From Dendrobium chrysotoxum (lineage: Eukaryota > Streptophyta > Magnoliopsida > Asparagales > Orchidaceae): a stretch of 64,000 bases of DNA. The notes below the pieces were generated by a model. The model did no database searches and was not told where the DNA came from. It was given only the letters and a program-made list of their open reading frames with translations. Positions within the stretch are counted from its first letter, which is position 1; each line of letters starts with the position of its first letter. Position numbers and translations under genes: made by a program. Of this stretch, positions 44,691-57,400 are shown piece after piece. The DNA lies in contig CM034315.1 in NCBI GenBank assembly GCA_019925795.1, positions 4,960,001 to 5,024,000 of the forward strand, given 5' to 3'.

Positions 44691-46189
44691 ACATTTCATT
44701 AGAGAGCTTGACTTGTATTTGTGGAAGCATTTTTTTAAGTTCAAGGAGGAGTGTAAAGGAGATCCTTGAACCCATCCGGTGATATCTTTTCTTCTGTGCT
44801 TTCTTTCTTTTGTGCAATTAATGAAATGAATTTGCTTCACTTGTTCTTCATGTCGAGCTAAATACTCTTGCTTTAGATTGATGGTGTAAATGAAATGTGG
44901 AGTACTAATGAATCTCTTAATCAATAATTTTATGATGTTTCAATATATCAAGGTTTCATTTAATGCACATAGTGGTCATATGTGTAGCTAATATTTGGTG
45001 TAATGTGGAGCCTATGAATAGAAAAAGTAGGCACAACCAGGTATGTTGGATTGGTATGATGCAAGCATAGGTCTAGTGCTTGTCATGTATCAAATTTATA
45101 GATATAAATTGTCATAAGGGGATTTTAACAGTACATGCTTTACTTACTCATCTAAAATTCTCATAGGGTGACAAACTATGAGAGTTTAGAGTGGTATTGA
45201 GGTTAGAAGGTTTAATATATCATTTGTCTCTTCATGCTTGACTGAGCGATTGGTGATGCATATGCTCTGAATAGCATCAATATAAAAGAGAATCATTAGG
45301 AGCATATTGTATTTATATTTCGTTAATCCAAAATAATTTATCCAAATAGTATTTCATTTAATTATTTTTTATTTTAAATTAAGTGATTGAATCTCCACTA
45401 AAACTTATTTTTATTGAATAGAATAATTGTTGTAGTTGAAGTAGATAGTACTAGTATTTGCAAGTAAATATTCTCCCTCGCGGGATCGATACTCTACTCT
45501 ATCACTATATTACTTGATTCGGCACATATACTTGCGTATATTAAGTGGAGTTTTTATAATTTTATATCAAAAAAAATCTAAGCATTGTTTAGGGATTGAT
45601 AGAGCCCTAAATTATTTCATAATTCTTTAGATTACTCCACCGCCCCTATCAATGATGCATAAGAATAGATAAGATAGATAAATGATGATATTGACACCTA
45701 TATTTTATGTTTTTTGTATTGATTAATGAACTGATGAATTGTGTCTTGCTTTATGAAATTATTGATTATCGACATTTTTATATTGATCAATTGATTCATT
45801 GATTTTATTGGATTGATTCTTTTCTTTTGTTATTGATATTTTGAATTTTATTGATGATATTTAATCATTGACTATATTGACTACTATTGATTATATTGAC
45901 TTGATTGAGCATTTTATATCGATTCTTTAGTCCTTGCATTAAAAGCTTTAGTGAATTTGGATTACTATTAGCCTTTTTAGCTCATTATGTGGATTTTAAT
46001 GATTTCAGGTCAAGGAAAGGATCTGAACTAAATGGAGTGAGATTGCCAAAGATTTGCAATTGCATAATCATGCCTTTAATGTATGTGGTAAAGTCTGTTA
46101 AGTTGTTTTTTGTTTACCCTTATCATTGTGGATGCATGCTTTGAAACTTGTCACCTGTTTGTTTAATAATATTCCGATTAAGGTAATTT
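44663..46189. other. Decayed retroelement or intergenic sequence
   Basis: 45470-45545 (CTCCCTCGCGGGATCGATAC, TTCGGCACATATACTTGCG) resembles a motif frequent in noncoding parts of plant LTR retrotransposons. 45700-45910 is low-complexity, dominated by TTGATT/ATTGA words. No gene is recognised. Confidence 0.35.
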
Positions 46190-47092
46190 TGAAGACTCCT
46201 TTAGAACAATGGACATCAAAGAAACCCTATTTAAAGAACATGTATGTTTAGGGTTGCCCGATTGAAATAAGAATATATAATCCACATGAAAAGAAATTAG
46301 ACTCAAGAATAATCAATGAATTCTTTATGGAATATTTAGGAAATCAAGTGTAAGTGGTTCTTTTTAAGGCTTATGAGACTCAAATGGTAATGTCAAAAAT
46401 GCAAGGCAACTTTTTTTCAAAATGTTTTACTCAGAAGGATGATGTTGACCGCAAAGAAATTTTCTCCTATCTCAAAAAAAGAACTCATTGAAAAAATTTT
46501 AGTGCAATTATGGCTCATTATAATTTGAAGTTACATCAAATGGATAATGAAAACTACTATTCTGAATAAAGATTTAGAGGAAGAAGTTTATATGGATCAA
46601 ACTAAGAGCTATTCAATTAAAGAAAGTGACACATTGTGCGTGGACTTGTGAAATTAATGTTCATTAAGTTTAGTGATACTATCATTTTCTTTAGATTCAA
46701 AGGAAACATCTTTGACCGGTGTGTATATCTAAAGATAAGTGGGCATAAGTTAATAGTTTTTATTCAATATGTTGATAATATCTTGCTTCTCACTAATTAT
46801 CTTATTTTATTATATGAGACCAAGAAACTTCTCTGAAAGAATTTTGAAATTAAAGATATATGAGTGAAGTAGTCAATGTGATAAGAATTAAAATATTTCG
46901 TAATAGGTAATAAGAACTATTAGGATTATCTCAAATGGTATATATTAATAAAATTTTAGAGAGATTTAAGATGGAAAAGTGTTCTGCAAAGTGTTCATAT
47001 TCAAAAAGATAAATTGAACATTATGCAATAACCAAAGAATAAATTAGAGCAAATAAATCAAACAAATTTCCTATGCATCAACGTAAATACGA
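46190..47092 (+). mobile_element. Decayed Ty1/copia pol fragment (integrase end and RT)
   Basis: Fragments read as the copia integrase C-terminus (TPLEQWTSKKPYLKNMYV, PIEIRIYNPHEKKLD) and RT (AIMAHYNLKLHQMDNENYY, KFSDTIIFFRFKGNIFDRC, VFIQYVDNILLLTN, ETKKLL). Stops and deletions abound; the RT is internally deleted. The element resumes with an RNase H tail at about 47825. Confidence 0.75.
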
Positions 47093-47099
47093 TCCATTT

Positions 47100-47291
47100 A
47101 ACCCAAAAAAGGCATGTTTAAGTTAAAGCCCGAATAGTAATCGGATCAATTTTGAGTCAGTTTCAAAATTTTTGATTAACTAAACCTAACTTGAAAATTA
47201 ATAGAGTCTAGAGTTCAAACCCAAAATAATCGAGTTAAATTGAATCTAGATTTTTCGTGTTAAATTATCAGATCATTTATTTACACCCTTA
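47100..47291. mobile_element. hAT-like MITE relative inserted in the copia remnant
   Basis: AGGCATGTTTAAGTTAAAGCCC to TTATTTACACCCTTA resembles the T family in its right end and its TTTGAGTCAG and GAGTTAAATTGAATC words. The left end is weak. Confidence 0.35.
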
Positions 47292-47328
47292 GCAGCAGTT
47301 TTTTTTTTTTTTTTAATGATTAGTATTC

Positions 47329-47579
47329 AAATAGTGCTATACATATATAAACAAAATATTTTATTGTTAAATAAGTTCATAAATAAAAAGTGTCATTTGA
47401 GCTACTATTGACCTCTACACAAAAATTATATATATATATATATATATATAATAATGGCTCGTACCTATCTGGCATTTTTCGACGCTGACGCCCACGATCA
47501 AATGGTGCTATACATATATAAACAAAATATTTTACTCTTAAATAAGAAGTTCAGAAATAAAAAGTGTCATTTAAGCTAT
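47329..47579. repeat. Two ~80-bp direct repeats around a (TA)n run
   Basis: TGGTGCTATACATATATAAA-type segments at about 47329-47404 and 47499-47579, each ending AGTGTCATTT.AGCTA, are near-identical and spaced about 170 bp. Between them is (TA)n at about 47427-47452. Confidence 0.7.
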
Positions 47580-47788
47580 ACGGGCATGCACCTATAAGAA
47601 ACCAAAACTCAGATCATAAAATCCTCGCACAATGAGGGCAAAATCTCTAGGTAGTGTATAATTTAAAACCAAATCTAACATTTAAAAATTTGCCTCGAAA
47701 CTTAAACGTTAAAACTCTCCTAAAAAACCTGAAAAAGAAAAAGAAATGGGCCACAGAGAGGCCAGGGTGCAAATTTTCAGAGCCCACA
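47565..47788 (-). mobile_element. Element G head fragment (copy e)
   Basis: In reverse it matches the first ~200 bp of element G (GAGCCCACA end, ATCTCTAGGTAGTGT, CATAAAATCCTCGCACAATG). It stops abruptly at its inner side. It lies within the copia remnant, between RT and RNase H pieces. Confidence 0.65.
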
Positions 47789-47814
47789 TGAACACAATAG
47801 CACTATTCTTATAG

Positions 47815-47895
47815 TTGCAGATTTGTTAACCAAAGGGTTGCTACCAAAAACATTTAATGAACATATTGAAAGAATGAGTATTATTTAAAACTATT
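47815..47895 (+). mobile_element. Copia RNase H tail
   Basis: Reads approximately as LLTKGLLPKTFNEHIERM, the usual end of copia pol, with frameshifts. It probably belongs to the 46190-47092 fragment and is separated from it by later insertions. Confidence 0.6.
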
Positions 47896-49102
47896 ATTGA
47901 ATTTTTATGTAAGCTTATGATTTTTGATGGCATAAACATAGTATTGTTTCAAATACACCGATGCATAATATTTCATCATGTAAGTAGCATATACATATGC
48001 TTGAATTATGTGAATATTAATAGGGTTTGTCTCTACCAACCATTATGACTATATCTCATTACATGTGTAGTATATAACTAACAACGTAATACATTGAAAG
48101 GACTGCATCGCACTGGATATGATCCCTGTTTTGTTTTTTTTTAGGGTGAGAAAATTCTTACATGGGAGGCCACCACATTGTTCCTTTTTTCTACCAGAAA
48201 GTACTGAAATGTAACAATAGGTTAGTAGAAAGTGAAGCAAACTAAGGGCTTTGAAAGCTTTCTTCAAAGTGCCATTTTTAAAAGTTGCACCTCTTGGTTG
48301 CCTTCGGAGGAGCTAATTTGTCATCCTTTCAATGCTAAACAAAAAGGTTCTAAACATGAAGCTCCAGTTGTATGGGAACCACAGGGCAAAGATTCAATGA
48401 CATCAAGTGACACCAGCAAAACATTATGATGCTATGCATAACTATGCACATGCCAAGTGGTAAGAAATCATTAATAAGATGAACAAAAATATTAAAATGC
48501 CAGACAAGAATATAAAATTTATATCAAGTTGTATCAGAAAAATCGAACATGTTTACATAAAACTAATATTTCTGTCGAAATGTTGATTAAAATACTGGAG
48601 GAGATTATGAATATGATGTTCAGTTGTACCAAATTGATTCAAATGTTCTCCTGCCAATATCAGGCATTATCAATTGCAGGTAATGCAGAATCCTTCAAAT
48701 ATTACTGTTGGCTAGCAGCAAAATCTATTGATTGGGGCAAGCCCTCCAATCCTCTCCAACACCTTATCCGCAATCCTCCTGCTCTAAAAATATGAAACCT
48801 CATAAAATAGAATTGATGCTGATTAAGAGAGTAAAAGATAATGCTTCAAGCATAACTGATTGCCTAAGCAGGACCCACACAGGCAAAGATGAAAATTACA
48901 AGAATAATAATATTTCCACCCTAACTAGGATTTGCAGAATAAACATGCAACAGTTCAAGGAAAAGCCTCCTAATACTAATATACCATTTAGTTTGAAAAG
49001 AAATTAGAAGTCATATCTTAAGACTAAAAGAACTCCAAAACCTTGGATCACCACATTTCCATGGTAACCAGTAATTCAGTAGATGAATAACAATAGCAAG
49101 CA
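47896..49102. other. 3' flank of the KH-domain gene
   Basis: AT-rich. The part next to 49102 should hold the 3' UTR of the minus-strand KH gene. No polyadenylation site is fixed and no other gene is seen. Confidence 0.45.
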
Positions 49103-51409
49103 TCAACTCTGAGGAGAAGGTTTTGTGACTCCACTAGCAGCAGCTGGTTCGGCGGAAGTTGCAGGTGTACCATCAGTGGAATATGGAGGCTGTGAATAAG
49201 CATTGCCAGAGTATGCATCACCATACAGCTGCGTCTGCTGCTGAGAATAGGTTGTAGTCTGGCTTAACGGAGCCCCGCCATAAGATTGTTGTTGCCCATA
49301 GCCCGCCTGCTGAACCCCGGAAACATACCCAGATGCAAGCTGCTGAGAGTCCTGAGAATATCCAGATGGAGCTGTTGGTGGCTGAGAATATCCCTGTGCA
49401 GAATGACCATAAACTTGAGCAGGCGGAGCGTAGCCAGCTTGAGAGGAGGGAGGCTGTGGAACTTGACCATAAGCTTGAGATGGCTGTGGTTTTTGCCCAA
49501 GAGGAGGCTGGGCAGACGGTTGGCTCACATATCCTGGCTGAGATGTAGGAGTCACGACGTATCCAGGCTGTGCTGCGGCACTAGGCTGCTGGCCAGGTGG
49601 AGCTTGTTGAGTAGAAGTTTCAACACCATAGTTGGGGTTAGCTCCCTCTTGAGTTGATGGAGCAGCATTACCATAAGAAGGTGCAGAGCTATAACTTTGC
49701 TGTGCATAGGCAGACTGTGGATTTGAAATTGGTTGAGCAAAGCTAGCCTGAGGTCCTGCTTGATTATAATCACCAGCCTGCCCGTAGCTTTGTGGATACC
49801 CAACAGAAGATTGAGAATAGGTGGATTCACCATATGGAACCTGCCCATTGTAGGATGCGGGTATCTGGTTGTAATTGTAATTATTTCCATCCAAGGCAAC
49901 GGAGGATCCCCCCACTGGTGGAGGCGGAAGCTGCTGCTGCTGCTGCTGCTGTGGCTGTTGCTGGTTGTAGTAATCATATGCAGTGCCTTGGGTAGTATGT
50001 TGCACCGAGGGTGCATATCCAACATAAGGCGGCTGAGACATGCTATATTGAGGTACTGAACCAGGATAAGCTCCTGGCTGCATGTAGCCATAATTAGGTT
50101 GCTGCATGTGTGGTGCTCCTGTTGGAACCCAGCTTGTTGGTGGCCTAGGTGGGCGATATCCTCCTGTTTGTGGGTTTCTAGCACGATTCTGCATAATCCA
50201 TGTCATCTTATGAACCATATCATCTCATAAACATGTACACAAGGCAATATGGGACAAACATTCAATACGTTGAAATCAATAATAAACAACTGTTTTGCAT
50301 TTAATATTCAAAAACCAAGCATTTAAGCATTCATTAGCTTGAAATGGAAGACCAACTTACCATATTAGATGATAACTCCCAAGGCACACATCTGATGTCC
50401 CCTCTTCTCCCATGTCCTAACTTATTTGGACTAGTAGAAAGTACCGCACAGCCTAAACAAACATTTCTAAGAGAACATGTATATTTCCACATGCAACAAA
50501 ATATATGGTTTGTCCAAAGAATCAAATCACAAATATCTCAACTGGAGAGAAGCATAATAGATACAGAAGAAAAAAATGACAACAGCAATAGGCTTAGAGA
50601 AGTATTGCATAATAAGAAAATACAAAGATTTAAGGAGATTCCATATACCATCAATAAAATTTATAATAGAATCCTCCAGAGAAATAAAAAAGAAATATAA
50701 TCGCATGATCATGTGGAGTTGATAATAATGATAGTGAAGAGAAAAAATTCAATTTCATGAACTACCAGCTTTTCAAAAAGAACTTTGAACTGGGTTGTCT
50801 TTAGGAAGTCAACCTGCAGGAATGGAAGGCAGATGATAATTAAAGAACAAGATTTAAAGAAGAATGTAGCTCTATGTGCAGTTCCTGAATGGCTGAAGAA
50901 AGGGGGTGAGGGAATGTGTCACAATATCAGTAACCAACAAATGGACAACACATAACAATGAAACTATGTAGTAAATTTACTTCTAAAAGGATGCTGCATG
51001 GGAGCACAACACAACTCTACATGACACTCAAAAACTCCATAATGCTTGAGGACACGGCAAAGATATGCAACATTGCATGTTCAATTTTGATTTTTACCAA
51101 AAAACTAATTAGCATCCGTATCTGGCATACATCTTATTAAATTTTTTTAGAATATGATAGCAATAAGTTTCACATGATCACAAATAGATATAACAATTTA
51201 TTATGCTATCTTATAGAAATTTCCAATTAAATATATTTCGTGCTATACTATATTTCTAAAAGCATGTGTATAACATCCATGGTTCATGAAGGGTGGAGAT
51301 ATTTTTGTCTTAATGGATACACAAGCATAAACTAACGGTAGAATTTGTAATCTCAAAATAGACTTGTGTCCAGGGTATTCTAGAGATGCATCTGCATGTG
51401 CTTCTCTTC

Positions 51410-51443
<34 letters not shown>

Positions 51444-54400
51444 GGTGACTGATACCGCAATATTATTTTATATGAAAAAAAAGGATTATCTCCACAAATC
51501 AAGAACAAATTTGTGATCTTATTTAATGATTTTTTATGAATGTTTTCCCATTCATCAAACTTAATGAAAAAAGCAAATGTCTTCTAACACAGCTAGTAAA
51601 AACACTTTTCTAAATGACATTTTTTTTTTAAATCAAAGCCATCCATGTTGTTTGTCATACAAATTTTTTTTTACCCGAGCACTCCTACACCATAAAAGTA
51701 TAAAACTAATGAATCACTAATTTCACCATCAAGTATATCAATTAGATTGCTAAATTCTATACTTGATGCATGATCAGATATGAAATTATTTCGCATCACG
51801 CCACTTTTCACTGTGCATTAAGACAAATTGCAGACTTGCTACAGAAGGATATTTGTATATTCTTATGTATGCCTTCAACATATAATCTGCATTAAAAATA
51901 CTTGGAGTGTAAACTTCTCATATAATATCATCATCCAGTGCACTTCATGCTTCACAGCCATTAAATAAATCTTACTGCTCAGACAAATGTGAAGGAGCAA
52001 ATACTGTCTATTTGTACGCAAGATTTACATATGCCAGTTAAAAATTAATTATAGAAGGAAATAATATGAACAAGACATACAAGAAAAAAAAAAGTATTAA
52101 AAGAAACTAAACTTATTTGATAGAGTTCAAAGAGAATAATCAATAAGGACAAGAAAAATGTCAAGGCTACGCAAAAAGTCAATGTGAGCCTCAATTAATG
52201 AGTTATAATAATAATAATGAAGCTTGTTGAGAGCACAGCAGCTACCACATAAATCTCAGAAATATTATTTATCATGAGCAATAAGAATAAAAGAAAATAA
52301 AAGCAACTACAAAACCATAGGAAATTATACATACAAAAGAATAGTGTAGGAAAGAGACGAGAGTTTTTATAATTAAAAAATATTAAGAGATAAGTATTTT
52401 TGGGAGATTGACAGGATAAAATATAAGAAAACGTAAATGCACTTCGTTTTCCTACAATGACAATTTACCACATATTGTGGTGCCTTCTTAGGTTGCTGAC
52501 CAACTGAAAATAATAGTTAAATGATACAAGGCTCAACATGAATACAGACGCTAAAAGCAATTATATACTAAGTCAGAATCCCTCTTTCTGGGAATTGATA
52601 GCTAGTTATTACTTCTTCCATAAAAACGTAACTGAAATAAAATGAGATAAGTAAAACAAAGTTCATAGCTCACATGAAGAAAACACGATGTCTAGAATAT
52701 AAAGGTTAGTACTTTCAGAAATTTATTCATGGAAAGAAAATAAGGTTCTGCATTTGCATGAATAAATACACATCAATGCAGAAAGATTCCAAGCTAGAAT
52801 GCAAATAAGAATAGAACATTCACATTTTCTTTTTACATTCAAGGATAGAAAAGGCAATATGCAGAGGTAAAAGGGGTTAACAGAAGAAAAGGTGAATACA
52901 CAAGTGAAGAAATAGGTAACAATATGACAATTATGAGTCATCACTAAGTAGAACAGTATGAAATTTTCAATTACACATTTATAAAGACGGGTTGGAAAGC
53001 CGCAAATAAAGATGACACGACAATGGAATAAATAACATGATGAATCAAACAGATTCATAAGCATGGGAAGAGCATTCAATTTTCCAGACCATCACTTGCC
53101 AGTTTGAGCACGAAAGTGACAAACTTAATCTTTAACATTATTTCATCATTATAAGCTTTATCTTAATTATTTGAGGCTGGCAATACGAAACCACATTTTT
53201 CATTCATTCTTGTTGAATGTATTATGAAGTGTTAAAGACTTTCTTAACAAATCATTTTGAACAATTTTTATCCATGTAAACTAAGGGCTACCTCTTTTCT
53301 TTCAAAGCCTCTAAAACTAACTTTATCGACTAACAAATGCATTTTCTACTCTTCATAAAAATTGTCCAAAGCACCTAAAGTCTACTTGTAGTCACATTAT
53401 CTTCAATGGCTGTCACTCCAGCATTTCCTCTAATATAATCTTGCAGTTGTCAGGGGTATAATTGAGTCAAACCAACTCAGAAGTGGCTTGATAAATAACT
53501 CATGAATTGAGCTTGATGAGCCAACAAGTCAAATTTGAGCCAACCCGCTCAACTTTTGAGCCAAGCTTAAAACACTTCAGCATATTGTTCTTTATTATGT
53601 TTCAAACTAATCTCTTCTTTAATCATCGTTTCCCTAGCAAGAAAATTAGAAAAATAGAGAATAAGACTTCATAGTAAAAACTATGGAATGTTCAAACCAC
53701 AAAATAAAATTGAGCAGACATGATATTCTGGCTCCATTTTGCTGGAATTGCAGCAGCAATTTTAAGGTATTTGGTTCAATAGCTATGAGAAAAGGTTCAT
53801 TTGTTTGAAAGTTGTGAATCAGCTATTTTAAAAAGATATTATAGGTGACTTCTTCAAAAAGTGCATTAATGAATTTTAGATTTTTTTATCATATTAATTA
53901 TTATTCATTATTTTAATAAGTTATATATTATTTAAGGTTATAATATTATATTATAATTGTACGAAATTCATAAAAAATCATTTTCATGATTCAATAAACT
54001 CATGTAAGTGCCACAACAATTTTTAGCCATATAGCCACAACGTTTACATCACCGTTGAACACCACTATAACATAATTTTACCAAAAAAATCCATCCACTT
54101 TTGTCAACAACACAGCACAATACAGCCCAGCACAGCTGAATAGAACAATGCCAAAAAGAGCATTAATGTATGTTGTACGCAAGATGATGTGGACAAAAAT
54201 CAAATCAGGTGGTAGGAAATTAAACAAAGCAATGCAAACTGGAGTTGAGCAATAATGTCCAGTCTAATTCCTACAAAGCTTTTTGATGTCCACTCTTAAT
54301 TGAAGACATGCAAAGGAAACAATCTGGTACTGTTAATATCACATTTGACATATACTCATTCAGAACTTTAACCTTTTCTGCTAATTCACTGATCATCTAA

Positions 54401-57400
54401 GTAGATCATTCACACTTGTTTTTTAAGATTGAATGACATACATTTTTTAACGGAACTGATCAAATTCATTGATGATCGGTAAAAAGCAATTCAAATTCCG
54501 TTATTATGAACCAGACACTCGGATTTTTACTAATAAAATACATTACAAGTAGAAGTACAATTTTAACCCTTTAGATTAGCTGTTCTATTAATTTTATTAA
54601 ACTGCTTTGATGCTATTGCTGAGCTGAACTTTATTCAAAGAATATAAGTTCATCACATCAAATAAATGAACAAGAAAGTCGAGTATTTTTTTCAACCATT
54701 TAGGGCCCTGTCCATACCTCGCTATTTACAACATCATTGACCAACTGCTTTGCTAATTCAATCTGTTCCTTCGTGCCATCTATATGTACAGTTCTGTCAG
54801 TTGAAGGATCTCCTGGAGGTAGATGCAGTGGTATCACCTGCATGAAGACAACATCCAAGCATAAATAAAATCTATGAAATTATAAGCACAACTTCATAGA
54901 GGCACAAGTGAGCCGAAAGTAGTGGGAAAAAACACCAAAAGGATTCGATGAAGTTTTATGAGTCACAAATTGCTTCCTCAAGCAGTTAAAAGATATTGAG
55001 ACGACCAAAAAGTTGGACACCAAGTTATTGTGAGCACCAAGATATAATAAGAGAAAAAAAAGGCTGACAAGGCAGAAATAACTTTTTAAAAACATAACAA
55101 TCTTTCTGTAAACAAATGTTAACTTTGAGTAGGCAACAACAGACCTATCATTATGTTTTATTCTTAACTAAACAATGATATTTCTCAATCCATACAAAGT
55201 GATTCAATAAGCGGAACAGTAACTCAAGCCTTCACGTAATAAACAAAGGTTTAAACAAAAGTCATATGCCCCAAACAATTGGCCAAGCTGCACTTGCATA
55301 ACTTCCACACAGAGAACTTAGCAGCAACGATTAACTTACAAGTTGAAATAGGTTTATTGGCAGACCAGTTTGTGAGCCTAACTACAAGGTACACGAACAG
55401 CAATGACCTAGTGATTACTTTTTCCATAATAGCCAACCGATTACTTTCTCTCCAAGCACACCTCATGCTTTCTCATTCCCACATACTCTGGTATTCTCTA
55501 CTGTTTTCCTACATTCCAGTATTCATTACTAGGAAACCTTGCATATAAATCCCTCATTTTTTTTAAGTCTAATTAATTAAAACGGTTCATTTTAAATTGA
55601 CCAAATTGGACCTGCCATTTTTTCGTTATAGAGATTATACATTAGTTCCATCAACATATTTTATCAAATTATTAAACAAGACTATGACACGTTGTCATTG
55701 TAGGGTCCCAAGTCTTGGATGAGAAGTAAAAGGTTGCGTTAGGTAGTCGACAACCAGCATAAAACTTGTCGAATAATCATGACATGAATTAAATAAGATT
55801 ATAAACTTGAGAAAAATAAATGCTCCAACTTCCCCATTAGACTCCCAAACTACGCCAAAGAGATAAGAAACAAAAATAGCAAGCAGCTCCATTGCCTCAC
55901 TGTGAAAAGTTGTAACCAATGAGGTCATACCCACAAAAGCTATATATCAAGTACTTGGTTTTCTTTTACTAATCATAAGTAATTTATCTTCTGAACTTTT
56001 TGTATTATTCTAAATTTTCAATTATTCCTAAATAGGCCTTATCATTTAAAAGTATCATCCACAACACCAAGGTACCAACTTTAATGTTATTTGTAAGCAT
56101 TTTCATACCTCTACAAAAAGATACAAACTTATTATTGATCCTTAATTGGAACAAAGGGAATGAAATAGGAGCAAGCTCACGACACAAGGCCGAGTACAGG
56201 CCTAATAGGGTCCATTGATTTTAGACCTGCCCATCCTAGTTGGTTTTAATTTCAATGTGATGGCTTCTCTATTCTAATCTTTTAGGAAATTCAAATTATC
56301 ATTCATTTTGTTCAGTAAATAGGTTCATTTATTCTAGGAAGATAGTTTCCTTTGTTATAGGAAATAATTTTCTTGATTCTAGAAGTTAGCTATTTATATG
56401 GATTTAGTTCTGCAGTACAGATTACAGAACTTGTATCTATCTTTATGGAAGTAATAGAAAATTATAATTCACTGCACTCTCCTCAACCTCTTGCTCCCCA
56501 TCAACCAGCAGCCAACTCCCTCTTTATATAGATTTTTTTATGAAGTGTCTTATTTCAACCACCAAGCATTCACCAATCTATCTTTATTTCAGAAGGGCAT
56601 GAAAAGTGCAAGCGCACCTGCTAAACTATCTTAGATGTTCTCCAGATAATATGGCTGGTAAATTTTTTAAAATCCAAATGAAGTTTGATAAGTACTGGAT
56701 TATAATTTGCTTTTGCCATATGCTGCTCTCCTGGACATGAGGTTTAAGCAAGAATACAGTTAATTTTGCGACTCAACTCTTTATAGAGATGAGGATGCAA
56801 ATCTTATCAAAAGAATTAGGAAATATTATTTATGCATTATTCAATCTTCTAAAAATGAAGAGGCGGCTTTTAAAACAGCATAAAAAGGATCTGTTGGTTT
56901 GAATCAGGTTGCTTGCAAAAGTCAATCAAAAGAAAGGAAGTTCAATGTATATTAGAAAAGACGATCAATAGTTAAATTTTAAAATTTCATATGTTAATTT
57001 TTATTTGGAGCTAATATATTCATCAAATATTGACATTGACTGCTTAGATTTTAATGCAAGGCTTCAAGTAGATTGTCTTGCTACGAGATATTTCGTCTAT
57101 TCAAGTAGGTACAGATTGTTCTGAATCAGCTTTTAGTATCGGTAGAAAATTTATAAACCTAACAAAATTCATGCACTTGTTTGTTATGATGATTGGCTTT
57201 GTGCTAATAGTTTTTCCTTAGGCAAGTCTGAATTCTTATATTCTTATGGTTTTGCTCTTTTATCTAAGCTTTGATATTTTTATTTTTACAGTTAGCCAAC
57301 GCATTTTAGACCATAATGATGAGGATGTTGGGGGTTCAAGTGTCAAGATAGAGAGAATAATAATGAGTCAAATTGTCATCTCTATGTAGTGTTTCATTTT

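Noticed and set aside
49264..50184. Antisense and alternate frames of 70-210 codons
   Set aside because: They are shadows of the repetitive Q/Y/P-rich last exon of the KH gene.
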